Positions 55,621 to 63,919 are shown, counted from the first letter of the stretch. The stretch: 64,000 nucleotides of DNA from Cyanobium sp. FGCU6 (GCA_024958655.1 JANWUR010000011.1:60697-124696); one strand, 5' to 3'. Program-made: numbers and translations. Notes: generated by a model from the sequence alone, not told the origin.

Positions 55621-56613
55621 ATGCGCACGATCTACCTGATGCGCGAGTACGGAACGGCGCGGTTGGATGGGGAGCAACTTGTGGTGCGCTCGGGAGAGGA
55701 AGAAATAGAGCGGGTGGGATTACCACTGGTGGATCAGATTCTGGTGATGGGCAATGTGCAGCTCAGCACCCCGCTGCTGCGGGCTTGCCTGCAACGTAAT
55801 ATCCCGGTGGTCTTTGTGTCGCGGCAGGGCTGGTGCGATGGTCGCCTGCAGCCTCTGGCGATCGCCTACCGCCATCGCGCCCGCTATCAACAACAGCTCA
55901 GCGAGGGAGAGCGGCTGGTTGCGGCGCGGCGATTGATCAGCGCCAAGATTGCCAACGGCAGAGTGCTGCTCCAGCGGCTCACCCGACGTGAAAGGCCGGA
56001 TGCCGTGGCAGCAGCGATCTTGCGCTTGCGCTGGTATCTGGATCAGTCCAACAAGGCGCTTAATCCAGATCGCCTGAGGGGAATTGAAGGCAATGCGGCC
56101 TCTGAATACTTCGTAGCCCTCGGCGAGCTCCTCAGCGGCGACGGCTTTCCATTTCTAGGCCGCCATCGCAGGCCGCCGACCACCGCCTTTGATGCTCTGT
56201 GCGGCTTCGGCTATTCCGTGCTGTGGAACGCGATGCTGAACAGGATCGAATTGAATGGCCTCGATCCGTATGAAGGGGTGCTTCATTCTGGTTCACCTCG
56301 GCATGCGGCGCTGGTGTCTGATCTGATCGAGCCGCTTCGCACACTGCTGGTGGATCCATTCAATGTGTGGATGATCCGCACCAGAAGGCTGCAGGTGAAT
56401 CGTGATATCGAACCGCGCCATGGTGGTGTGTTTCTGAGCGAGGCAGGCCGGCGCTTATGGCTGAAGAGCTGGGGCCGCTATATGGCGGAAAGTGTGAGCC
56501 TGGTTGCAGATAGGCGCGGCCCGCGCTGGGAGCTCCTCGATCAGATTGTGCGTGCTTTTGTGCGCTTTGTTTATGACCCGGCGGCAGGTCTTACACTACC
56601 GATGCGACGATGA
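55621..56613 (+). CDS. cas1: Cas1 integrase (no Cas4 fusion)
   Basis: Cas1 with Cas2 inserts new spacers. Key residues are visible: Glu in GIEGNAASEYFVALGELL (about residue 156), His in EGVLHSGSPRHAALVSDLIE, and the acidic DLIEPLRTLLVD. The length of 330 aa corresponds to Cas1 alone. Many I-G loci have a Cas4-Cas1 fusion; no Cas4 Cys motif is present here. The stop overlaps cas2 (ATGA). Confidence 0.93.
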   Translation: MRTIYLMREYGTARLDGEQLVVRSGEEEIERVGLPLVDQILVMGNVQLSTPLLRACLQRNIPVVFVSRQGWCDGRLQPLAIAYRHRARYQQQLSEGERLVAARRLISAKIANGRVLLQRLTRRERPDAVAAAILRLRWYLDQSNKALNPDRLRGIEGNAASEYFVALGELLSGDGFPFLGRHRRPPTTAFDALCGFGYSVLWNAMLNRIELNGLDPYEGVLHSGSPRHAALVSDLIEPLRTLLVDPFNVWMIRTRRLQVNRDIEPRHGGVFLSEAGRRLWLKSWGRYMAESVSLVADRRGPRWELLDQIVRAFVRFVYDPAAGLTLPMRR

Positions 56614-56903
56614 TAGGAGACAAGTGCCAAATCTGGGTGATCGCATACGACTCACCGAGCAACAAGCGCCGCCGCAAGCTGGCGAAGCTGCTCGAAGGCC
56701 ATGGCCTGCGGGTGCAGTGGAGCGTATTCGAGTGTGAGTTGCGGGAAGACCAACTGCAGCGGTTGCGCCTGCGCCTGTCGCGAATGATCGTAAGCGAGCA
56801 GGATAGCGTCCGCTTCTGGCCGGTGCCACTACGGAGCGGCTCACAGTCGCTCCATCTTGGCAGAACCATGCCCTCACCGGAGTGGGAAGACCGCGTGATC
56901 TGA
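56610..56903 (+). CDS. cas2: Cas2
   Basis: Cas2 is the dimeric ferredoxin-fold core of the Cas1-Cas2 integration complex. The IWVIAYDSPSNKRRRKLAKL segment holds the conserved Asp after strand 1, and VQWSVFECELREDQLQRLRL is the typical second block. The length of 97 aa is normal. The CRISPR leader begins right after it. Confidence 0.93.
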   Translation: MIGDKCQIWVIAYDSPSNKRRRKLAKLLEGHGLRVQWSVFECELREDQLQRLRLRLSRMIVSEQDSVRFWPVPLRSGSQSLHLGRTMPSPEWEDRVI

Positions 56904-57083
56904 GCGCGCAGGATCCAAATCTGCAAAGAAGCCCAGATATCGGTTGAGCTGCGCGCTTCATTGCGGCGCAAGCGATCTGCGCAGTTTCAATGCTGTTGCC
57001 CCAGTTTGTCGAAAGCGCTAAATTAGGCTTGCGCGCAAACGGCTTCCCAAGCCATTGCAGCACCTAGCCTGATCAGGGCTGGG
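56904..57083 (+). promoter_or_regulatory. CRISPR leader
   Basis: This 180-base stretch separates cas2 from the first perfect repeat. A possible promoter is TTGCCC (56996-57001) and TAAATT (57019-57024), spaced by 17 bases. Leader position is supported because degenerate repeats occur only at the far end of the array. Confidence 0.6.
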
Positions 57084-57850
57084 GTTCCGGATGGCCTTGC
57101 TATCCGGGGAAGTTGAAACACGGTCGCAATGGTCGCATAGGTGCTGGGCGTGGTGCTGGTTCCGGATGGCCTTGCTATCCGGGGAAGTTGAAACTACAGC
57201 TACAGGGCGAACGGATCGAATCGCGGGTCGCAGGTTCCGGATGGCCTTGCTATCCGGGGAAGTTGAAACCGACGAGTGCGGGCGGTGCGGTGGTGGCCGA
57301 TGCACGGGTTCCGGATGGCCTTGCTATCCGGGGAAGTTGAAACCGCGCACGCACCTGGCAGCAGGCCGAGAGGTTCGCCGTTCCGGATGGCCTTGCTATC
57401 CGGGGAAGTTGAAACAACTCTTCAAATGTGAGATCATTGTCCCTTGGATGGTTCCGGATGGCCTTGCTATCCGGGGAAGTTGAAACTTCCTCGGCGCATG
57501 GGGCAAAGCCCTCGCGGCCGGCGTTCCGGATGGCCTTGCTATCCGGGGAAGTTGAAACAATGGCACGCTCGCCCATGAATGCTTAACATTCATTCAGTTC
57601 CGGATGGCCTTGCTATCCGGGGAAGTTGAAACCCGGTGAGTGAGCGGCTGCCGGGGCCGGGGGATTGCGGTTCCGGATGGCCTTGCTATCCGGGGAAGTT
57701 GAAACAGCGACACGGACCGCCGCGAGCGGCTGGGATCGGTGTTCCGGATGGCCTTGCTATTCGGGGAAGTTGAAATCGCGGGCCCAAACCGCGAAGCGCC
57801 CCGGGCGGCAGCTAGTTCCGTGTGGCTTTGCTATCCGGAGGAGTTCAAGT
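57084..57850 (+). CRISPR. type I-G CRISPR array: 11 repeats, 10 spacers
   Basis: The 36-bp repeat starts GTTCCGGATGG and ends GGGGAAGTTGAAAC. Repeats start at 57084, 57159, 57234, 57308, 57380, 57451, 57523, 57597, 57670, 57741 and 57815. The first nine are identical; the tenth has two changes and the eleventh several, marking the trailer end. Spacers are 35-39 bases. CCGGAT and ATCCGG pair as a hairpin, and the last eight bases (GTTGAAAC) would form the crRNA 5' handle. The array lies between cas2 and csx17. Confidence 0.97.
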
Positions 57851-57895
57851 CCCGTACTAAGTTCGATCCAGCCGATAGCTCGCTGCACCGATGCC

Positions 57896-59797
57896 ATGGA
57901 AACCAATCTGACCGTTAGCCCACTCTCCAGCTACCTCTCCGCCCTTGGTCTGCTAAGGATTGCTTCGACGCAGCTCTCTGGTGGCAAGAGGGCAACCGGG
58001 TTTTGGTGCCATGGGCGTTTCCACCTTGATTTGCCTCTCAATTCCGCCGAGCTGAGCAGCTTTCTGGCAACCGACTACCGGCCATCGCCATGCCTTACTC
58101 CATGGAACAAGCCAAAGAGCGGCGGCCCTGGCTTCCTAGAGGGACAGGTGCCTGCTGCCATCAGCGCGCTCACCGATGCACGGTTTGAGGAGCTGCAGCG
58201 CGTGGCCTCGGTTGCCGCCCGCTTGATGCCTCAGTTCGTCGATGGAGGCAAGGTGAAGGGCGACAGCAAGCGCCTGGCTTTCGAGGCACTCAGCCGTGAG
58301 GGACAGAGCGATGCCTTCGCGGCTTGGTTGGAGGTTTGCGCCGTGACGGGCGTTAATGCCAAGGGCAAACCGGTTGTGCGCTACCCGGCTTTGCTGGGCG
58401 GCACGGCCGGCTTCCTGGCGGCCGACTTCGGCGATCAGTTCGTGGCCTCACTGGCAGTAGCCAAAGCCGAGCACTTCGAGGCAGCGGTGTTTGGTTCCAG
58501 CGCTCCTGATGTGCTGCTCAAGGTTGGCAACACCCTCATCTACGACCCTGCCGGTCGGGGCGATGGCCAGCAGGGCTATCGGGTCGCGGTCGGCGATGTC
58601 CACACCACCACCGCCAATCCCGCCGAGCTGATCCTGTTGGCCGAGGGCATGTGCTTCTTCCAGGGCTACGCCACCACCGATCAGCAAGAGAAAAAGGACA
58701 AAGGTGGCACGCGCCTGGCCAGCTTTACTCTTGCGGTGGATCACAACTCCTCAGGCCATGCCTCTACCAGCTGGCTGGAAAACGACGGACAGACTGCTGA
58801 GGAACTCTGGTGTCCGCTCTGGGAGGAACCCGTAACTTTCCAGGAGCTGCGCGCCGAGCTGAGCCGCGTCGCCATGCTGCCCTTGCCACGTCAGCTTCGC
58901 ACCGGCACCGACTTCGCCTTGTTCGCCTCCCAACTCGGACGGCGCCATGGCCTTTCGGGCTTTGCCCGCTACACCTTCCCGCCGCGCGTGGGGCAGGGCA
59001 CCAAGATCCCATCGCTGATCGAGGTGTTTCCCCTCAATGAGCAGCAGGAGGATCGCAGCGATGCCTTGGCCGGTGTAGCCGGCTTCTCTTCCACTTTGCG
59101 CTGGCGGGCTGCGGATCGATCCATCCCCACCAGCTACCGCAACTGCGCCGAGCGCGTGGTGGCTGAACTGGAAACGCTCTCGGGAGGGAGCGGCTCATTC
59201 ACCAGCCTGCTGCGTTATCTGGTGGCCTGGCGCCAGCAGGAGCAGCTCAAGCCGAAGGACGATCAGTTGCAGCGCTTCAGCTTCGGGAGGCGCGAGCTTC
59301 CTGTTGCCTGGTTCGAGCTGCTGCAGCGCGAGATTGATGGCCCGGAATGGCGGCTGGCACTGTCCCTCTCCTCAGGCAATCCCTACGCCTCGCTCCACGA
59401 CGTGATCCTGTTGCTCGCTGATCGCATCGATGCCGACCTACTGAGCGATCTGGAGGCCGGCATCCCCTGGATCGATCGCACCGGCCTGCCAGCGGTTCCC
59501 GAGCCAGAAGACACCATCCCATGGCTGCCGCCCGACTACCTCGCGGGCCTGCTGCTCAACCAGTGGCGATTTGAGGAGCACGTTCCAATCAAGGGCGACC
59601 GCAATCGCTGGCGGGAGCTGCTGCTCGCCAATCGACCGGAAGAGGCCATGGCCGTCGCCCTGCAGCGCCTCCAGAACGCCGAGGTCGTATCCTGGCGCTG
59701 GCCGATCATTGCCAGGAGCGATCCGCAGCGGCTCCTTAGAGCCGTGGCCGTGCGGATCCATCCGGTCACCCTGGGGCGGGCGCTGCGGAAGGCGTGA
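57896..59797 (+). CDS. csx17: Csx17, Cas8-like large subunit of type I-G
   Basis: Csx17 is the large subunit of I-G Cascade and is thought to recognise the PAM. The N-terminus (ETNLTVSPLSSYLSALGLLR) is typical, followed by PCLTPWNKPKSGGPGFLEGQ, GLSGFARYTFPPRVGQ and a C-terminal helical part (IARSDPQRLLRAVAVRIHPV). The ATG at 57896 avoids the array; the frame stays open back into the repeats by chance. It starts 45 bases after the last degenerate repeat, so it may be transcribed with the array or from its own promoter. The length is 633 aa. Confidence 0.87.
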   Translation: METNLTVSPLSSYLSALGLLRIASTQLSGGKRATGFWCHGRFHLDLPLNSAELSSFLATDYRPSPCLTPWNKPKSGGPGFLEGQVPAAISALTDARFEELQRVASVAARLMPQFVDGGKVKGDSKRLAFEALSREGQSDAFAAWLEVCAVTGVNAKGKPVVRYPALLGGTAGFLAADFGDQFVASLAVAKAEHFEAAVFGSSAPDVLLKVGNTLIYDPAGRGDGQQGYRVAVGDVHTTTANPAELILLAEGMCFFQGYATTDQQEKKDKGGTRLASFTLAVDHNSSGHASTSWLENDGQTAEELWCPLWEEPVTFQELRAELSRVAMLPLPRQLRTGTDFALFASQLGRRHGLSGFARYTFPPRVGQGTKIPSLIEVFPLNEQQEDRSDALAGVAGFSSTLRWRAADRSIPTSYRNCAERVVAELETLSGGSGSFTSLLRYLVAWRQQEQLKPKDDQLQRFSFGRRELPVAWFELLQREIDGPEWRLALSLSSGNPYASLHDVILLLADRIDADLLSDLEAGIPWIDRTGLPAVPEPEDTIPWLPPDYLAGLLLNQWRFEEHVPIKGDRNRWRELLLANRPEEAMAVALQRLQNAEVVSWRWPIIARSDPQRLLRAVAVRIHPVTLGRALRKA

Positions 59798-59976
59798 ATG
59801 CACGCAAGATTGCCCGCTTATCGCTTCGCCTTCTGCTGCGCCGCAACGGCCGCAAGCATCTCTTTGAGGATCCGATTCACTCCGATGGCATCGCCCCAGT
59901 GGGTTCGGCCTGCCGCGGCCAGAATCGCCGCACACGACACGAGCCGCCCGATCGTCGTGGCCAGTTGTGTTGCGTC

Positions 59977-60354
59977 TTAGGTGGCGGCTGCAGTTCCGGC
60001 AGCATCACCTTCAGCAGCCGAGGCGCGGCGGCGCTCGATCGCCTCGGCCAGGGCCTCTCGGAAAAAGGCGATGAGCGAAAAAGCAGCCTCCGCTTCGCTG
60101 GCAAAAGCCTCTCCCATCTCTGCATAACACTGCCGGAAACGCTCCAGCTCTGCTGGGTGATCCGCGTAGCCCATCCCGCCGCCGGCCCCACCCTTCGGGA
60201 TCTTGTGCTTAAAGCTCACACCGGCCTCGGTGGCGTCCTCCCACCCCCAAGCGGTAAGCAGCTTCTGCACGAAGGTCTGCGCCTCCTGCTTCTCGTTACC
60301 GCTGCAGCCGGCGACCCACTGAGCGAAGGCGTGGAGTGCTTGCTGGTCTGCCAT
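59977..60354 (-). pseudogene. N-terminal fragment of an MmeI-like restriction-modification enzyme
   Basis: The start (MADQQALHAFAQWVAGCSGN, then EKQEAQTFVQKLLTAWGWED and EAGVSFKHKIPKGGAGGGMG, YAD) is like the N-terminal nuclease domain of MmeI-type enzymes. After YAD the sequence changes to an unrelated helical tail (LERFRQCYAEMGEAF...) and stops at 125 aa, against the roughly 900 or more of the full family. The matching C-terminal piece is at 49576-50175. The small stretch 59798-59976 next to it shows no convincing gene. Confidence 0.62.
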
Positions 60355-60497
60355 GGCCGGCCCGGTTCCTGCTGATTCTCCCGCCTGGCTGGCCGCGGCA
60401 TCCGATCAGGCAGATCCATTCTCAACAAGCCAGGACCGGCCACCCTCGGACTGCCGCGGCCGTAGCGCCCCAGTCACAGCTAGCGATCTGGGGATAG

Positions 60498-60526
60498 TTG
60501 CGCCTTTGCTAGGATAGGCGTACAAT
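60498..60526 (+). promoter_or_regulatory. promoter of the small recombinase gene
   Basis: TTGCGC (60498-60503) and TACAAT (60521-60526), with 17-bp spacing, lie about 25 bases before the ATG at 60552. The geometry is that of a sigma-70 promoter. Confidence 0.5.
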
Positions 60527-60551
60527 ATGGGGGCAGCAGCACCCCTCCCCC

Positions 60552-61163
60552 ATGGCCGCCGCCTCCCGCCGCTCCGCTGATCGCGCCCTGCTCCGCGACC
60601 AACCCGCCCGCTCCGGCGCCGTCAAGCGTGCCGCCGTGCTGAGCGCTGAGCAAATCGAGGCCATGCTCGCCGCGGCCAGCCCGAGGGATGCCGCCCTGGT
60701 GGCCCTGATGACCGTGGGCGCCATGCGCGTGGGCGAGGCCACCCTCCTGGCCTGGAGCGACGTGGATGCTTGCACCATTGCCATTCCGGGGCAGATCACC
60801 AAGACCGGCCACGGCCGCACCTTCACCCTTCCTCCGGCTGCCTGCCGCTGGCTGCAGCAGTGGCGCGAGAAGTGCCCCACCACCAAACGCGGCTGGGTGT
60901 TCCCCGGCATCGCCGGCCAGCCCCTCAGCGTGCGCGGCGCCCAGGTGGCCATCAGCAAGTTGGCCGAGAGGGTGGGCATCCACGGCGTCAGCTCACACAG
61001 CTTCCGGCGCTCCGCCCTCACCGCCGCCCATGCCGCTGGGTTGAGCCTGCGCGAGGTGGCCGAAATCAGCGGCCATCGCAGCCTTGCCGCACTGGAGAAG
61101 TATCTCGATCAGGATGCCGCCCGAGAGAAGGCCGAAGCAGCGCGGAGCCTGCTGGTGGGGTGA
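60552..61163 (+). CDS. small tyrosine recombinase (catalytic domain only), 203 aa
   Basis: Catalytic residues of the tyrosine recombinase family are visible: Arg in MTVGAMRVGEATLLAW, His-x-x-Arg in SSHSFRRSALTAAHAAGL, His in ISGHRSLAALEKYLD and the nucleophile Tyr in the same segment. The N-terminal arm-binding and core-binding domains are short or absent. It lies between the restriction-modification fragment and the pentapeptide gene. It may move a nested cassette or resolve dimers. Confidence 0.78.
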   Translation: MAAASRRSADRALLRDQPARSGAVKRAAVLSAEQIEAMLAAASPRDAALVALMTVGAMRVGEATLLAWSDVDACTIAIPGQITKTGHGRTFTLPPAACRWLQQWREKCPTTKRGWVFPGIAGQPLSVRGAQVAISKLAERVGIHGVSSHSFRRSALTAAHAAGLSLREVAEISGHRSLAALEKYLDQDAAREKAEAARSLLVG

Positions 61164-61215
61164 GGTCATAAGGCGGGGGATTAAGGGCAGAATCAGCTGA
61201 GCCGCCTAAGCCAAG

Positions 61216-62208
61216 CTGGCACGCATCCCACCCAGGCGATGGAGCTTCTGGGGGCCTTGGCCTCCTGGTGCGCAGTTACCAATCCCTGAAGAGAAGATCA
61301 GGCCCATCGCGGAGCGGCTCAGCAAGCAAAGGCCTTGGCTTTCAGCAGAGGAGAACTGGCTGGCGGCTGAGCGAGCACTGAGACAGAAGCCATGGCGCCC
61401 ATGGGTGATTCGCTTCAGCGGGGAGAAAGAAAGAAGCGGCTGGGATTGGGCTGATTTGCTATTGAAGGTCTCGGTACCTGTATTGATCTTGGGGCTTTCC
61501 ACTGCTTACAGCATTATCAGCGCAGATCGGCAAGAGAAGATTTCCATCGAACAACGAGAGAGTCAAGCCGTAGCAAGCTTCATCAAGGATCTGCAACCCT
61601 TATTGATTGAAAAGGGGCTTGGCTCATCGGCCCCCGGCTCCGAAGTTAGGGGAGTTGCACGCGGATTGACCCTGGCTGTCCTGTCACAAGTTGAAGACGC
61701 TCAGCGGAAAAGGCTCATCATCCGATTTCTTTTTGATAGCGGCTTGAACGCCAAGCTAGGAAACTTAATCGACCTCAGCGAGGCCAACCTCCGCGGAGTC
61801 AACCTCCGTGGGGCCAACCTCCGCGGGGCCAAGCTCGGCGGGGCTAATCTCAGCGGGGCCTTCCTCCGCGGGGCCATCCTCAGCGGAGCCGACCTCAGCC
61901 AGGCCAACCTCCGCGGGGCCATCCTCAGCGGAGCCGACCTCAGCGGGGCCGACTTCTGGATGGCCGACCTCAGCGGGGCCTACCTCAACGGGTCCAAACT
62001 CAATGGCGCCGACCTTAGGGCGGCCGACCTCAGCAGGGCAGACCTCAGCTGGGCCAAACTCAATGGCGCCGACCTCAGCGTGGCCAACTTCAGCGGGGCC
62101 ACCTTCTTTGGAATCAACTGGGATGTACAAACACAGTGGCCCTCTGGCAGTAGGTTTCAGGGAGCTAGGAACATTCCAGAAGCCCTGAAGAAGCAGCTAA
62201 AGCTCTAA
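61216..62208 (+). CDS. membrane-anchored pentapeptide-repeat protein
   Basis: The C-terminal half is a run of A(N/D)LxG pentapeptides (for example ANLRGANLRGAKLGGANLSG), which fold as a right-handed beta-helix. A membrane segment (LLLKVSVPVLILGLSTAYSI) precedes it. The first standard start is a GTG at 61405, but coding-quality sequence continues upstream (ARIPPRRWSFWGPW, LPIPEEKIRPIAERL) to a CTG at 61216, just after an in-frame stop. The family N-terminus may thus start at CTG, possibly a mutated ATG. The length is 330 aa from CTG, 267 from GTG. Confidence 0.7.
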   Translation: MARIPPRRWSFWGPWPPGAQLPIPEEKIRPIAERLSKQRPWLSAEENWLAAERALRQKPWRPWVIRFSGEKERSGWDWADLLLKVSVPVLILGLSTAYSIISADRQEKISIEQRESQAVASFIKDLQPLLIEKGLGSSAPGSEVRGVARGLTLAVLSQVEDAQRKRLIIRFLFDSGLNAKLGNLIDLSEANLRGVNLRGANLRGAKLGGANLSGAFLRGAILSGADLSQANLRGAILSGADLSGADFWMADLSGAYLNGSKLNGADLRAADLSRADLSWAKLNGADLSVANFSGATFFGINWDVQTQWPSGSRFQGARNIPEALKKQLKL

Positions 62209-62277
62209 GCCCAAGCCTTGTTCGCAAAGCACCCTGTCCGCCCTTGGGAATGCTCAAAGGGCACCGCAGCCACCACC

Positions 62278-62490
62278 ATGCACGACGAGACCCTGGATTC
62301 CCTTGTCGAGGCGCTGATGCCGATTGTCTTCGCCCCACCGAGCAAGCCGGTGCTGTGCTGCAGGCTGATCAGGCTGCCGGGGCGTCAGGGCTCCTTTATC
62401 GCGGTGGCGAATCACTGGAGTACCACGGCCTGCCCCATCGCCCGCGCCACTGCCTCCTCCAACCCCGCCTCATCCGTCCACTTGCCGTAG
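62278..62490 (+). CDS. possible small protein, 70 aa
   Basis: The frame MHDETLDSLVEALMPIVFAP..., with CCRLIRLPGRQGSFIAVANH, looks like protein at its start but then runs antisense over the integrase 3' end. It may be a truncated gene cut by the element border. Confidence 0.35.
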   Translation: MHDETLDSLVEALMPIVFAPPSKPVLCCRLIRLPGRQGSFIAVANHWSTTACPIARATASSNPASSVHLP

Positions 62491-63650
62491 TGCCGGTGAT
62501 GGGTGGCGGGATTGTGGCCCATCATGCAGGCCAAGTCCCGCACAGGGATGGAATAGCTGTAGGCCTTATGACCGCGCCAGGCATAACCATGCCGCAGGCT
62601 GTAGGGCGTTAGGCCTGGGGTCGCCGCTACTAAGGATTGCCAGAAGGGGAAGCGGTCCAGAAGCTGGCGGAAGGCGTCTCCGACACCCTTGTGAGAGCGA
62701 GCCTCAATCTGTGATCGGATGGCTGCGGGCAGTTTTACCAGGCCCGAATCAAACAGGGCCAAAGCCCGCTTTCCCTCGCCTTCACGACCGGGAAGATCCA
62801 GAGGCAGGACCGGTCGGTCTGGCTTGGCCACCTTCAGAGTGCGGGCGTTGCGCTTGACGCTGCCCACATACAACCTGCCCTCTTTGACTCTGAGCACGCC
62901 CAGCTCAGCCGGCCGTAGGCCGAACAGTCCCACCAGTGATGCGGCCAGATGCAACTCATCCTTGCCGGCTTCATGTAGGGCATCGAGCAGCGCCGCCAAC
63001 TGCTCGGACTTGATCGGCGTCGAGTCTTCGTGGTGCCGATCGGCATGGCCGATTAGATCTTCGAGCACCTCCGCCGGTGGCGGCATCCAACGATCGGCAG
63101 CCCCATTACGGGTGACCGCAAAGCGCAACAGTGCCGCCACGTCGAGAAGCTGGCGTTTCCGACCCACACCGCCAACCGGGCAATCCTGGAAGTGCTGCGC
63201 CGCATAGGCCCGCATCAAAGCTCGGCCATCCTTTGGGCTGGGCTTGGCCTGCAGCGTCTGCAGGCAACGGTCCATCCGGGTGCGCAGGTCGCGCAGGGTC
63301 GTCGTCCTGCGACCCTCCCGTGAGGCCATGAACTCCTCCACCACTACCGCCCAGTCCAGCCGGCCTGACTCCGCCTTGGGAGCGTTGCGGATCAGCCCAT
63401 AGGCTTCGGCCAGGCCCAGCCCCTGGCCTTCCATCCGCTGGCGGATCTCGTCAAGCAGCGTCAGCGTCTCCGTCTGGCAGTAGGCGTCCCACGGCAGGTC
63501 CAGGCTTACAGATGCTCGGGTGCCGTCTTCATAGCGGCGGGTGATCTGCACCTTGCCCCGGTGCCCACGGATCGACCAGCCGAACCCGTGCTGGGTCCTG
63601 ATCAGTTCGCGCAGGGTGGCATCCCAGGTTTTTTTCCGCGGTGCGGGCAT
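62412..63650 (-). CDS. tyrosine integrase of the island
   Basis: The integrase recombines attP with tRNA-Ala. The catalytic domain shows Arg in SLVGLFGLRPAELGVLRVKE, the Arg-His box in GLTPYSLRHGYAWRGHKA, His in DLACMMGHNPATHHRHYG and the Tyr nucleophile in HYGKW. An N-terminal core-binding region precedes it. The length of 412 aa is typical for a full-length phage-type integrase. The ATG at 63650 (MPAPRKKTWDATLRELIR) was chosen; the frame opens further toward attR. It is the last gene before attR, reading inward. Confidence 0.9.
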   Translation of the reverse strand: MPAPRKKTWDATLRELIRTQHGFGWSIRGHRGKVQITRRYEDGTRASVSLDLPWDAYCQTETLTLLDEIRQRMEGQGLGLAEAYGLIRNAPKAESGRLDWAVVVEEFMASREGRRTTTLRDLRTRMDRCLQTLQAKPSPKDGRALMRAYAAQHFQDCPVGGVGRKRQLLDVAALLRFAVTRNGAADRWMPPPAEVLEDLIGHADRHHEDSTPIKSEQLAALLDALHEAGKDELHLAASLVGLFGLRPAELGVLRVKEGRLYVGSVKRNARTLKVAKPDRPVLPLDLPGREGEGKRALALFDSGLVKLPAAIRSQIEARSHKGVGDAFRQLLDRFPFWQSLVAATPGLTPYSLRHGYAWRGHKAYSYSIPVRDLACMMGHNPATHHRHYGKWTDEAGLEEAVARAMGQAVVLQ

Positions 63651-63685
63651 CGACGTTTCCAGGCCCACGCCGGGGCCAGCAAGGT

Positions 63686-63727
63686 TGCGCCCATCATCCC
63701 CCAGTGGGCGCAGAAATGGGCGCATTT
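63686..63727 (+). repeat. GGGCGCA repeats, candidate integrase arm sites (right end)
   Basis: GGGCGCA occurs at 63706 and 63718 on the plus strand and as TGCGCCC at 63686. The block 63706-63727 is identical to 28485-28506 near the left end. It overlaps the region just upstream of the integrase start and could also repress that gene. Confidence 0.55.
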
Positions 63728-63839
63728 CTGGCCTGACAAGGGGTGCCATGTCCGACCAGAGAACCCCATGGACCGCTGAGAAAGCCTGCTATGACTGGGG
63801 CTTTGCTGTCAGCGCCAGGCGCGGACGGATGCACCGTTC

Positions 63840-63886
63840 CCTGCATGGCATGCAGGGGGTCAGCGGTTCGAGTCCGCTTGGCTCCA
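63840..63886 (+). repeat. attR, right attachment core (47 bp)
   Basis: These 47 bases repeat the 3' part of tRNA-Ala at 28366-28412 exactly. The sequence upstream is not tRNA-like, so this is a tRNA fragment left by integration. Confidence 0.9.
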
Positions 63887-63919
63887 TCTTGAGATCCACC
63901 CCGGAGGTTTACTGGGTAC

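Noticed and set aside
55621..56613. Cas4-Cas1 fusion
   Set aside because: The protein has the length and motifs of Cas1 alone, with no N-terminal Cys cluster or nuclease motif.
57091..57593. Frames with repeated peptides over the CRISPR array (both strands)
   Set aside because: They are translations of the 36-bp repeats; spacing and sequence identify the region as an array.
61701..62130. Repetitive antisense and alternate frames (VGPAEVG, AGPTSAG repeats)
   Set aside because: Products of the pentapeptide-repeat DNA read in the wrong frame or strand.
63840..63886. A second tRNA-Ala gene at the right end
   Set aside because: Only the 3' 47 bases are present; the acceptor 5' strand and D-arm are missing, so it is an attachment-site fragment.
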